Source: JAWLDA01 sp041686855
Lineage (GTDB): Bacteria; Bacillota; Limnochordia; DTU080; RSA5
DNA length: 64,000 nt
Direction of reading: 5' to 3'
Assembly (NCBI GenBank): GCA_041686855.1
Contig: JAWLDA010000010.1
Coordinates: 62,001-126,000, forward strand
Positions 27,134 through 35,770 of this stretch are shown one piece after another. Positions within the stretch are counted from its first letter, which is position 1; every line of letters begins with the position of its first letter. The notes below the pieces were generated by a model, which saw nothing but the letters and a program-made list of their open reading frames with translations, searched no databases and was not told where the DNA came from. The translations under genes and the position numbers were made by a program.

Positions 27134-28282
27134 GTGACATCGCTTGGCGAGCGCGCTGATGAGGCAAAGAGAGTGACCGCGCCGTGGCGAATTACCGAGC
27201 TCTTGATGGAGTCAGGAACCGCATCTAGGGCGCGCATCAGCAAAGTGACGGGGTACAGTCGGCCCACTGTTTCGGAGGCGGTCGACCTGCTGCTTCGCAA
27301 CCGGATCGTCCAAGAGACGCAAAAAGTGGCGACCGGTGGTCGCCGAGCAACGCTATTGGAGGTCCGCTCTGACCTCGGGTGTGTCGCAGCGATTGATCTG
27401 AGTCCGACGAAGACACGTCTGGGCCTTTTCGGCCTCCAGGGAGAGAGGATCGACACGTTTGTTCAGCCAACGGCGAGCGGCAACGTGGACGTCTTCTTGG
27501 CGGAGTGCTTAGACCGAGCGCGTCGGCGTTGCCGAGTGCCCGTCTTAGGTGTGGCAGTCGGTGTTCCTGGAGTGGTAGAGCGAGTAGCGGGGCGCGTCGA
27601 ACTCATCCCGGGCCTCGCCGATGGGAAGGGCATTTCGGCAGAGCGACTGGAGGCGCGATTTAAGGCTCCGGTCGCCCTTGAAAACGATGCCAACGCAGCG
27701 GCATTAGGCGAGCTCTCGGTCCGCAAGCACGGCGTCAAAAGTTTCGTGTTCGTAAGTATCGGAACTGGCATTGGAGCAGGGATCGTGCTGGACGGACACC
27801 TCTTGCGCGGGTTTCGCGGGGGAGCCGGTGAGGTTGGCTACATGCTCTTGGATCCACGTTGGCGCCACCGAGATCCAAGGGAGTTTGGACGTCTGGAGCA
27901 GTTGGCCTCTGCTCGTGGCTTAGAACGGGCCATGCACGCCCACGGACGAGCGTTGCAGGCGGAAGCCGTTGTCGCGGCAGCGTACGGCGGGGACCCGCAG
28001 GCACTACAGGCGGCGCGCGCATTTGCACATTGGATCGCCATGGCGACGGCGAACATTCAGGTCCTTTTAGACCCGGAGATGATCATCTTTGGCAAAGGGG
28101 TGTCGGCTCGTGAGACGGGGGATTTTCTACTTCGGCTCATTCGAGACGAGATTGCGACGCTGATCCCGCGCCCGCCCGTCTTGGAACGGTCCATCCTCGG
28201 AGAGGACGCGACGCTCGTCGGTCTCGCAAAGCTGGCGCAGAGCGGCGCTCGTGAACGACTGTTGAGCGAGCTAGGATCATGA
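27134..28282 (+). CDS. ROK-family transcriptional regulator
   Basis: 382 residues. N-terminal winged helix (ITELLMESGTASRARISKVT, GYSRPTVSEAVDLLL) followed by a ROK actin-like ATPase fold: AAIDLSPTKTRLGL, VALENDANAAALGE, SIGTGIGAGIVLDGHL, GGAGEVGYML. The usual zinc ligand motif CxCGxxGCxE after GEVGY is absent; the sequence there is DPRWRHRDPREFGRLEQLAS. This suggests a repressor whose sugar-kinase domain has lost the zinc site. GTG start without an obvious ribosome site. Probably controls the surrounding sugar genes. Confidence 0.9.
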   Translation: MTSLGERADEAKRVTAPWRITELLMESGTASRARISKVTGYSRPTVSEAVDLLLRNRIVQETQKVATGGRRATLLEVRSDLGCVAAIDLSPTKTRLGLFGLQGERIDTFVQPTASGNVDVFLAECLDRARRRCRVPVLGVAVGVPGVVERVAGRVELIPGLADGKGISAERLEARFKAPVALENDANAAALGELSVRKHGVKSFVFVSIGTGIGAGIVLDGHLLRGFRGGAGEVGYMLLDPRWRHRDPREFGRLEQLASARGLERAMHAHGRALQAEAVVAAAYGGDPQALQAARAFAHWIAMATANIQVLLDPEMIIFGKGVSARETGDFLLRLIRDEIATLIPRPPVLERSILGEDATLVGLAKLAQSGARERLLSELGS

Positions 28283-28306
28283 ACTTTGGTTGAGAGGTGA
28301 CCCGAG

Positions 28307-28945
28307 ATGAACGATGTGTCAAAGATCGAACGAGCACAAGGCTGGGAAAGCCTTTTTGACGGCCAATCCCTCAGCGGGTGGGGCTGTCGGTTTGAGGAGC
28401 ACGGTTGGATCGTCGAGGATGGCGCGCTTGTGGCTGCGACGCCGATGGGCGGTCGCTATCTGCATACCGAGCAGCAGTTTGCGGATTTCGTTTTGAGTTT
28501 GGAGTTTAACCTGGCTCGCGGCACCAACAGCGGCGTCTTTCTGCGCTGGTCGGATCTCGAGGATCCGGTGAATACGGGGTTGGAAGTGCAGCTTCTGGAC
28601 CGGGACGACTCCGACTCGCCGAACTCCCACACGTGTGGGGCGATATACGAGTTGGTGACACCCATCCGCTACGTCGCGCGGCCGGCTGGAGCGTGGAACC
28701 AGTTGGTTGTGCAATGCGTCGGTCCCTTCGTTTCGGTCGTGATGAACGGTGAAGCGATCAGCGTCATGGACGTTCGACACTGGAAGCGTGCCGGCGAGAA
28801 CCCCGACGGTACGCCCAATAAGTTTCAGCACGCTTGGAATGACTTGCCGCGCCAAGGGCACATCGGTCTCCAGAACTACGGTGCCAACAAGGGACCGGTG
28901 CAATTTCGAAACATCAAAGTGAAGAGGCTCGAGACGGAGGTGTAA
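28307..28945 (+). CDS. DUF1080 / 3-keto-disaccharide hydrolase domain protein
   Basis: 212 residues, a single concanavalin-like beta-sandwich. Family features: WESLFDGQSLSGW at the start, FVLSLEFNLARGTNSGVFLR, NTGLEVQLLD, and the ending GHIGLQNYGANKGPVQFRNI. No signal peptide, unlike many secreted DUF1080 proteins. AGGTGA precedes the ATG. Between the ROK regulator and a Gfo/Idh/MocA oxidoreductase, the setting expected if keto-sugars made by such dehydrogenases are split hydrolytically. Confidence 0.85.
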   Translation: MNDVSKIERAQGWESLFDGQSLSGWGCRFEEHGWIVEDGALVAATPMGGRYLHTEQQFADFVLSLEFNLARGTNSGVFLRWSDLEDPVNTGLEVQLLDRDDSDSPNSHTCGAIYELVTPIRYVARPAGAWNQLVVQCVGPFVSVVMNGEAISVMDVRHWKRAGENPDGTPNKFQHAWNDLPRQGHIGLQNYGANKGPVQFRNIKVKRLETEV

Positions 28946-28949
28946 CAGC

Positions 28950-30002
28950 ATGGATCAACCGATGAGAATAGGTATGATCGGCGCGGGGCGGAATGCAGAA
29001 GGCCACATGCGTGCGGCTGTCCAAACCGGCGCGGCGCGACTGGTGGCTGTGGCCGATCCGGCCGAGGCGAGGGTGAATGTGTGCGCCGAGAAGTACGGGA
29101 TCGAGCACACGTATGCGTCGTATGAAGAGCTCTTGGAGCGTAGCGACATCGATGCAGTGATCGTCTCGGTTCCAAACTTTCTGCACCACAAAGCGAGCAT
29201 CGCTGCGCTCCAAGCCGGGAAGCACGTCTTGTGCGAGAAACCCATGTCGATCCGGATGGAGTGGGCTGAGGAGATGCTCGAGGCCGAGCGGTCGTCGGGC
29301 AAGCTTCTACAGATCGGTATGACCAGTCGCCATCGGCCCGAGACCCACTGGTTGAAGGCTGCCATCGAAAAGGGAGACTTCGGCCGGCTTTACTACGCAC
29401 GCGCCCAGTATATCCGTCGCTCGGGGATCCCGCGCTTTGGCGGATGGTTCACCGCCAAGGAGCTCTCGGGCGGCGGACCGATGATCGACATCGGCGTTCA
29501 CGTCCTTGACCAAACGTGGTACCTCCTCGGAACGCCCAAGCCCTTAAGCGTCTTTGGCGTGGTTCATTCAGAGTTGGGCCACCGGAAGGTCGGGGTGAAT
29601 TCGTGGGCCGGAGCCGAGGGAGAGGGCAATTTTGATGTCGAGGACCACGCCAGCGCCCTCATCCGGTTTGAAGGAGACGTTACGATGGCGCTCGAGGTGA
29701 GTTGGGCAGCGTTCACCCGACCTGAGCGGTCCATTCAGCTCATGGGCACGGAACAGGGCGCCTCAGTGGCGGACGGAAACGTGACGCTGATGACGCAACG
29801 AGATGGTGAGGACGTGGACGAAACGGTCTCACCCGGAGCCGGGCAAAACGTGAATGCATTCGAGTTGCAACTGGAGGCCTTCGTCAAGGCGGCCCGCGGT
29901 GAAGCGGCCTGTGTGGCGCCCGCCGACCAAGCCGCGACCGTGACCAAGATGTTGCTGGCTATATATGAGTCGGCACAAATACGTCGTGAGGTGCATTTAT
30001 GA
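28950..30002 (+). CDS. Gfo/Idh/MocA family oxidoreductase
   Basis: 350 residues: Rossmann motif GMIGAGRNAEGHMRAAVQTG, signature CEKPMSIRMEWAEEML, substrate domain with GGPMIDIGVHVLDQTWYLLG. Only four bases separate it from the DUF1080 stop, and its own end overlaps the PIG-L start by four bases, so these three are one translationally linked unit. In other bacteria paired Gfo/Idh/MocA and DUF1080 proteins interconvert 3-keto-glycosides; that role is inferred here. Confidence 0.9.
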   Translation: MDQPMRIGMIGAGRNAEGHMRAAVQTGAARLVAVADPAEARVNVCAEKYGIEHTYASYEELLERSDIDAVIVSVPNFLHHKASIAALQAGKHVLCEKPMSIRMEWAEEMLEAERSSGKLLQIGMTSRHRPETHWLKAAIEKGDFGRLYYARAQYIRRSGIPRFGGWFTAKELSGGGPMIDIGVHVLDQTWYLLGTPKPLSVFGVVHSELGHRKVGVNSWAGAEGEGNFDVEDHASALIRFEGDVTMALEVSWAAFTRPERSIQLMGTEQGASVADGNVTLMTQRDGEDVDETVSPGAGQNVNAFELQLEAFVKAARGEAACVAPADQAATVTKMLLAIYESAQIRREVHL

Positions 30003-30814
30003 TGGGCGAACTGCGTGTCATCACATTCGGAGCACATCCAGACGACTGTGATCTCAAGGCAGGGGGCGTCGCACACCTTTGGGCCCGCCGCGGCGCCAAG
30101 GTGAAGTTTGTCTCCGTCACAAATGGGAACTCGGGCCATCACGAGATCGGCGGTGCGCCGCTCGCACGGCGACGGCGAGCCGAGGCGCAAGCGGCCGGCG
30201 CCTCGGCCGGGATCGAGTACGAGGTGCTCGACTATGACGACGGAGGACTGGTCCCCTCTTTGGAAGTGCGGTATCACGTCGTTCGTCTCATCCGTGAGCA
30301 CAAAGCCGATTTGGTGCTGACGCACCGTCCCAACGACTACCACCCCGATCACCGCTACACGTCGCAAGTTGTGCAGGACGCAGCCTACTTGGTCACTGTC
30401 CCCAATGTGTGCTCGGACGTCCCGGCGCTGCGCAAAAATCCGGTCTTTGCCTACTTTAGTGACCGCTTCAAAAAACCGTACCCGTTCACGCCCGACGTCG
30501 TGGTTGACATCTCTGACGTCTTTGCCGACAAGGTGCGCATGGTCCATTGTCACGATTCACAGTTTTACGAGTGGTTGGCGTGGCACCGAGGAGACATCGA
30601 CGAAGTACCCGCGACCGAGAGCGAACGGTTGCAGTGGCTTACTGCTCAGATGGAGCGGCGGTTCGCCCCGGAGGCAGATTTGTATCGGTCGGCGATCATC
30701 AGTAGGTATGGCGAGGAGCGGGGGAGGCGTGTCCGTTTCATTGAGGCGTTTGAGGTGTGTGAGTATGGGTCTCAGCCTACGGATGAGGAATTACAAGAAC
30801 TGTATCCGTTTTAA
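29999..30814 (+). CDS. PIG-L/LmbE-type zinc deacetylase
   Basis: 271 residues. The zinc motif AHPDDCDLKAGG near the N-terminus and the second ligand block HRPNDYHPDHRYTSQ are both intact, with the conserved GGxxHEIGG region. Members remove N-acetyl groups from GlcNAc-containing glycans or glycosides. Cytoplasmic (no signal). Its TAA lies in an 18-bp imperfect tandem duplication. Confidence 0.9.
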   Translation: MMGELRVITFGAHPDDCDLKAGGVAHLWARRGAKVKFVSVTNGNSGHHEIGGAPLARRRRAEAQAAGASAGIEYEVLDYDDGGLVPSLEVRYHVVRLIREHKADLVLTHRPNDYHPDHRYTSQVVQDAAYLVTVPNVCSDVPALRKNPVFAYFSDRFKKPYPFTPDVVVDISDVFADKVRMVHCHDSQFYEWLAWHRGDIDEVPATESERLQWLTAQMERRFAPEADLYRSAIISRYGEERGRRVRFIEAFEVCEYGSQPTDEELQELYPF

Positions 30815-30834
30815 CAACTGGACCCGTTTTAACG
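30799..30834 (+). repeat. 18-bp tandem duplication across the PIG-L stop codon
   Basis: ACTGTATCCGTTTTAACA (30799-30816) is followed directly by ACTGGACCCGTTTTAACG (30817-30834), 15 of 18 identical. The first copy contains the TAA. Confidence 0.85.
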
Positions 30835-30865
30835 AGACGCAATGCATACAAGGAGGCACTTACTG

Positions 30866-32131
30866 TTGAAACCATGGATTTGGCGCTTTGGTGTTTCACT
30901 CGTTCTACTCTCGTTGTTTACGATGACCGCGTTGGCCAAGACGACGATCACCCATTTCGCATACTCCGGACACGGTGACGCGTATTACGAGTTTGTTCAA
31001 AATGCTAAAGCAACGTTTGAAGCCGAGAACCCCGACATTGAGATCAACATAACCCGTGGCACCAACTACGATCAGGCAACGACGATGGTAGCGGGCGGTG
31101 TCGGACCCGACATCTTTGACCTCTCGACGAATGTCGCTCCTGGATACTTCGCCGCCGGTATCCTCAAAGACTTGACACCATACCTCGAGCGCGACCAAGA
31201 GTTCGATCAGGCCGACTTCATCCCCTTGGCGATGGAGGGGTATCGGACCGAAGAGCAGATCTTTGGTCTACCGGTGAGCACCTTCCAGATTTTCACCTTT
31301 TACAACAAGGATCTATTTGCACAGGTCGGCTCGGCCGACCCGAACGGACTCGCTGAGAGCTGGACATGGGAGACCGCGGTTGATGTCGCCCGCAAGATGA
31401 CTCGCGATGGGAACGGGGATGGCGAGGTCGACTCGTGGGGATTGACGGCGGCCAACAGTCTTTACCGGTGGCCGATCTTTGTCCATCAAGCCGGAGGATA
31501 CCTCTTTGATAAGGTTTCCAACCCCACGCGCCCCACCTTTGAAACGGATGCGGCGCGGACGGGACTTGGATTCTTTGCCGACCTTTACCGTCAACATGGG
31601 GTCGTCGCTGACAGCTACACCAAGTTTCTTGAGGGGCACGTTGGTTTCACTACGGATAGTGGTCCGTCGTACTTTGGGTTGATGGCGCGCGAGGTTGGCG
31701 CTCGGTTTAATTGGGATGTCGCAGAGCTTCCGAAAGGCCCCGACAACAACGGCACGATGGTGATCATGAACGGTTTCCAAATGAGCGCCATGACGGAGCA
31801 TCCCGACGAAGCCTGGCGTTGGTTGTCGTTCTTGACGAGCGAGGAGCAGGTGAACGATTTCATGCGTCGCACTGGGCGGACACCGGCGCGCATCTCGTCC
31901 TGGCAGAGCTTCGCGGCTACGCTTGACGTGGTTCCTGAGTACCTTATCGCGGCCAGCGACGCGATTCAGAACCCGGCCAGCACCACGAACTACATCACCC
32001 CCGTTTACCGTGATCTTGCCTCGGCAAGCGGGAGCATCATCGCACCGGTACTGACGGGTGACAAGAGCGTGGAGCAGGCGCTCCGTGAGCTGCAAGTAGC
32101 AGCCGAGAATTTGTTCGCTGAGCAGGAGTGA
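30866..32131 (+). CDS. Extracellular sugar-binding protein (family 1 type)
   Basis: 421 residues from TTG 30866, which has AGGAGG nine bases upstream; an ATG at 30842 would place that site inside the coding region. Signal peptide MKPWIWRFGVSLVLLSLFTM with cleavage after TALA. Mature protein shows TITHFAYSGHGDAYYEFVQN, GPDIFDLSTN, HPDEAWRWLSFLTSEEQV. It contains a calcium-loop-like DGNGDGEVDSW segment about residue 185. No permease or ATPase genes lie nearby. It follows the sugar-processing genes and probably supplies their substrate. Confidence 0.88.
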   Translation: MKPWIWRFGVSLVLLSLFTMTALAKTTITHFAYSGHGDAYYEFVQNAKATFEAENPDIEINITRGTNYDQATTMVAGGVGPDIFDLSTNVAPGYFAAGILKDLTPYLERDQEFDQADFIPLAMEGYRTEEQIFGLPVSTFQIFTFYNKDLFAQVGSADPNGLAESWTWETAVDVARKMTRDGNGDGEVDSWGLTAANSLYRWPIFVHQAGGYLFDKVSNPTRPTFETDAARTGLGFFADLYRQHGVVADSYTKFLEGHVGFTTDSGPSYFGLMAREVGARFNWDVAELPKGPDNNGTMVIMNGFQMSAMTEHPDEAWRWLSFLTSEEQVNDFMRRTGRTPARISSWQSFAATLDVVPEYLIAASDAIQNPASTTNYITPVYRDLASASGSIIAPVLTGDKSVEQALRELQVAAENLFAEQE

Positions 32132-32312
32132 TTGGCGGAGTGGTTGACTAAAGATAACTGTCGCAGTTACCCGAGTGGTCAACCGGAGTGGCAAACCGAA
32201 GTGGTCAACTCGATTCGTCAACTGGAAGAGTAGCTGGAGTAGCTAACTCGAGTGGTTTACTTGAGTGGTTCACTTGAGTCGTTGCTCCAGTCGTTACTCG
32301 GGTCACTAATTG
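32126..32312 (+). repeat. Degenerate 12-13-bp tandem array starting at a stop codon
   Basis: About thirteen imperfect units with consensus near GAGTGGTYAACY (for example GAGTGGTTGACT, GAGTGGTCAACC, AAGTGGTCAACT, GAGTGGTTTACT, GAGTGGTTCACT) follow one another. The first unit includes the TGA of the binding-protein gene. No coding potential seen. Confidence 0.75.
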
Positions 32313-32328
32313 GAATCGTTGTACGAAG

Positions 32329-32380
32329 GCTCCTTGGTGCGGACGTCCGTGTGCGTGTTCGCACCAAGGAGCTATTTTGT
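32329..32380 (+). terminator. Intrinsic terminator after the binding-protein gene
   Basis: Perfect 13-bp stem GCTCCTTGGTGCG/CGCACCAAGGAGC followed by TATTTTGTTTT. Confidence 0.9.
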
Positions 32381-32422
32381 TTTGTCGAGTGGCACACAAG
32401 TGATCGCTTTGGTGGTTGTGCT

Positions 32423-33769
32423 CTATTGAAAAAGGTGGCCCATTAGTTCGAGCGCACCGGCACGCAGAATCTCTTCAGTGCCGACACCGCACTGCGCCCA
32501 CCTGGAGGCCCAAGTCTCGTAACCACCCTCTTCGGTGAGTGCTCGATCAGGCGCTACATACCCGACGTATCCATTGGAGAGTCCCGTCACAAATGTGTGT
32601 GGCGCAACCGAGACCTCCTTTATACGAAGGCCGATTTCCGCAAAAATCTCTCCAGGAAAGGCAAGGAAGGCCGCATCGCCGACTCGGATCACTTGGATTT
32701 CAGTCTGCACGTTTGACGGCATCTTGGCCATCTCCAGCGACTCTTTGGCGTAGATGGGCCGTCGGTTGGCGGGCATTGGCTGACCTACGACCCAACTAAA
32801 AGGTCCATCGCCTTCCATGGGACCGGTTCCGGCTAAGATCTGCTCGGATACCCTGATGTCTTCGTCCGTTATGCGCTTGCGTGGCAGCTCAATCTCCTTT
32901 GTTGCGCATGCGAGGGGGGCGTCGGCCGTCGTCTTGATGCCACCGATCACACGTGTCACTTCTCCTGCGAGCGCCTCGGCTACCCATTTAGCCTTGGCGT
33001 GACCTTGGCGGGTCTCCGTGTGTTGGAGGTCGCTGTTGTTGATGTCACCGGATGCCCCGTTTAGTAAGAGCCCGGCAAACTGCTCTCCCTTGATGCGTTT
33101 CATGGCGTCGGCAAAGTGACCAAAGTAGTCCCGCGAGATGGCGTTTCCGCCGTCAGTCCCGACGTAGTGCAGGCTGTAGGTCGTGACAGTGGCAACGGGT
33201 TCGCCTTCGTCGCTCTCCACGTACAAGACTCCTACTTCGGGATCGATGGGTCCGACTGGGCGAACGATGTTCGGGTTGGATCGCCCGGGGTTCATCACAA
33301 CGGTCCCGTCTTTCATGAGATAGCGACGGCAGAAGCTTACGCCCTCCATGCGGCCGACGCCACTGCCGACGCGGGCTGGTTGCAAGCGTTTGACGGCAAT
33401 GCGGACGCTGTCGGCCGCTCGTTCGATCATCCAGCGGCAATACTCCTCATCACGCTCATTCTCCCCCATATTAAACATTGCGGGGCCGGAGTGCATGTGC
33501 GTGCAGGCGACGAGGACGTTGTGGGGCGGGATGTCCGTATGCTCGGCGACGAGGGCGCGCAATCGGCGAACATCATCGTCAGGGATGCCCATCAAGTCGA
33601 GGTTGACGATTGCAACCTTGGTCTCGCCGTTGTCGAGCACGAGGCTTTTGGCATGGATTTCGTCATCGATGCGTTCTACGCAACGATTGTTGAAGACGCT
33701 CTGCATGGGGGTGCCAAGCAACGGGGTGATCGTGGTCTGGCCGGTGCCGGCGCGAAGTTTGTCTGCCAT
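32423..33769 (-). CDS. Neutral/alkaline non-lysosomal ceramidase-like protein
   Basis: 448 residues. Family features: RAGTGQTTITPLLGTPM at the start, ACTHMHSGP (zinc ligands), LLLNGASGDINNSD, FLAFPGEIFAEIG and GLSNGYVGYVAP. The ATG at 33769 has AGAGGTG upstream. No signal peptide, and the C-terminal Ig-like domain of true ceramidases is absent, so the substrate is probably another amide; short cytoplasmic members are common in sugar-catabolic loci. Expression probably controlled by the operators upstream. Confidence 0.85.
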   Translation of the reverse strand: MADKLRAGTGQTTITPLLGTPMQSVFNNRCVERIDDEIHAKSLVLDNGETKVAIVNLDLMGIPDDDVRRLRALVAEHTDIPPHNVLVACTHMHSGPAMFNMGENERDEEYCRWMIERAADSVRIAVKRLQPARVGSGVGRMEGVSFCRRYLMKDGTVVMNPGRSNPNIVRPVGPIDPEVGVLYVESDEGEPVATVTTYSLHYVGTDGGNAISRDYFGHFADAMKRIKGEQFAGLLLNGASGDINNSDLQHTETRQGHAKAKWVAEALAGEVTRVIGGIKTTADAPLACATKEIELPRKRITDEDIRVSEQILAGTGPMEGDGPFSWVVGQPMPANRRPIYAKESLEMAKMPSNVQTEIQVIRVGDAAFLAFPGEIFAEIGLRIKEVSVAPHTFVTGLSNGYVGYVAPDRALTEEGGYETWASRWAQCGVGTEEILRAGALELMGHLFQ

Positions 33770-33806
33770 ATGGACACCTCTCGTGTGTAAAGTTGGCGGA
33801 ACTATT

Positions 33807-33890
33807 GGTTTAGCCAAACCATTCAATTGATTGGTTTGGCCAAACGATCGATCTAGCGCAACGATCGATCTAGCTAGACAAGTGATTATA
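33807..33890 (-). promoter_or_regulatory. Operator cluster and -10 element upstream of the ceramidase-like gene
   Basis: Two related palindromes, GGTTTAGCCAAACC (33807-33820) and GTTTGGCCAAAC (33834-33845, perfect), then two direct copies of AACGATCGATCTAGC (33843-33857 and 33860-33874). On the minus strand a perfect TATAAT lies at 33885-33890, so the sites would sit just downstream of the transcription start and act as roadblock operators. A clear -35 is not seen. LacI- or ROK-type repressors use sites of this look. Confidence 0.6.
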
Positions 33891-34058
33891 GAAGGAACGG
33901 AAGTATCACACTAATCTTCAGGTACCGGCAGGGTTTTCCTTCGGACGGGGCGTGGGACCGACCTATCGTCTTGGAACCTGGCGTCTTGCTTCATCGGGCC
34001 TTGCTTCCTACGCCCCCGCGTCCTTGTTTCCTTGCGTCCCTACGACCTAGCGCCCAAA
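33891..34058. other. Non-coding pyrimidine-rich stretch before the satellite
   Basis: No gene found. Contains runs such as CTTGCTTCCTACGCCCCC and CTTGTTTCCTTGCGTCCC; leads directly into the first satellite copy. Confidence 0.5.
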
Positions 34059-35770
34059 GGTGCAGGAGCTCCAAATGAAAAGCCTTCATTGGGCGATTCG
34101 AGAACCTTCTAAGGGGTTGGGTGAGTCATCCGTTCAAAGTTACGTACGTCTTGGCAGTCTTGGCGACGGCAGCAAGAAGTCCGTCATTCCTCCCTGGTGT
34201 GGAGTGATTTCACGCAGGTGTGTAATCATTCCCCGCCAGAGAGGGAACAGTGCTGATTTTGCGGGGATTCGCCGCTGTTTCGTCGTTGATTCGGCGCTGT
34301 TTTGGCTCCTTGGGGGCGCCGGGATTGAGCTCGAGCCGAAAGGTGCAGGAGCGCCAGATCAAAAGGCCTGCTACGGACCTTGAGTGCTGCGCTCAAATTT
34401 GGGTCGAGTGTGGCGATGGGGGCAAGACGTGCGTCATTCCTCCCTGGTGTGGAGTGATTTCACGCAGGTGTGTAATCATTCCCCGCCAGAGAGGGAACAG
34501 TGCTGATTTTGCGGGGATTCGCCGCTGTTTCGTCGTTGATTCGGCGCTGTTTTGGCTCCTTGGGGGCGCCGGGATTGAGCTCGAGCTGAAAGGTGCAGGA
34601 GCGCCAGATCAAAAGGCCTGCTACAGACGTTGGGCGCTGCGCTCAAATTTGGGTCGAGCTTGGCGACGACAGCAAGAGCTCCGTTATTCCTCCCTGGTGT
34701 GGAGTGATTCCACGCAGGTGTGCAATCATTCCCCACCAGAGAGGGAACAGTGCCGATTTTGCAGCGTTTCGGCGTTGTTTCGTCGTTGATTCGGCGCTGT
34801 TTTGGCTCCTTGGGGGCGCCGGGATTGGGCTCGAGCCGAAAGGTGTAAGAGCGCCAGATCAAAAGGCCTGCTACAGGCGTTGGGCGCTGCGCTCAAATTG
34901 CGTCGAGCTTGGCGACGACAGCAAGAGCTCCGTTATTCCTCCCTGGTGTGGAGTGATTCCACGCAGGTGTGCAATCATTCCCCGCCAGAGAGGGAACAGT
35001 GCCGATTTTGCAGCGTTTCGGCGTTGTTTCGTCGTTGATTCGGCGCTGTTTTGGCTCCTTGGGGGCGCCGGGATTGAGTTCGAGCCGAAAGGTGCAGGAG
35101 CGCCAGATCAAAAGGCCTGCTACAGACGTTGGGCGCTGCGCTCAAATTTGGGTCGAGCTTGGCGACGACAGCAAGAGCTCCGTTATTCCTCCCTGGTGTG
35201 GAGTGATTCCACGCAGGTGTGCAATCATTCCCCACCAGAGAGGGAACAGTGCCGATTTTGCAGCGTTTCGGCGTTGTTTCGTCGTTGATTCGGCGCTGTT
35301 TTGGCTCCTTGGGGGCGCCGGGATTGGGCTCGAGCCGAAAGGTGTAAGAGCGCCAGATCAAAAGGCCTGCTACAGGCGTTGGGCGCTGCGCTCAAATTGC
35401 GTCGAGCTTGGCGACGACAGCAAGAGCTCCGTTATTCCTCCCTGGTGTGGAGTGATTCCACGCAGGTGTGCAATCATTCCCCGCCAGAGAGGGAACAGTG
35501 CTGATTTTGCGGGGATTCGCCGCTGTTTCGACGCTGTTTCGACGTTGTTTCGGCGTTGTTTTGGCACCTTAGAGGGGCCGAGGAGTGTGCTTGAGCAGTA
35601 AGGTGCAAAAGCGCCAAAACAGAAGGCCTGCTACAGACGTTGGGCGCTGCGCTCAAATTTGCGTCGAGCTTGGCGATGGCGGCAAGACCGCCGTTATTCC
35701 TCCCAGATGTGGAGTCATGTCACGCAGGTGTGTAATCATTCCCCGCCAGAGAGGGAACAGTACCAGACTT
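34059..35770. repeat. Seven-copy ~250-bp tandem satellite
   Basis: Units start at 34059, 34342, 34592, 34842, 35091, 35341 and 35602 with GGTGCAGGAG or a close variant. The shared core CTCCCTGGTGTGGAGTG recurs at 34190, 34440, 34690, 34939, 35189, 35438 and (diverged) 35700, giving spacings of 250, 250, 249, 250, 249 and 262. Copies 3 and 5 look identical, and copy 4 matches copy 6 through its first two-thirds, giving a 499-bp higher-order period. The first and last copies are diverged edges. Long open frames occur on both strands only because the repeat lacks stops; the 250/249-bp period shifts frame each copy, so it is not protein-coding. Each unit holds overlapping hairpins. Confidence 0.95.

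Noticed and set aside
34059..35770. CRISPR array
   Set aside because: Repeats are ~250 bp head to tail without short direct repeats and unique spacers, and no cas genes are present.
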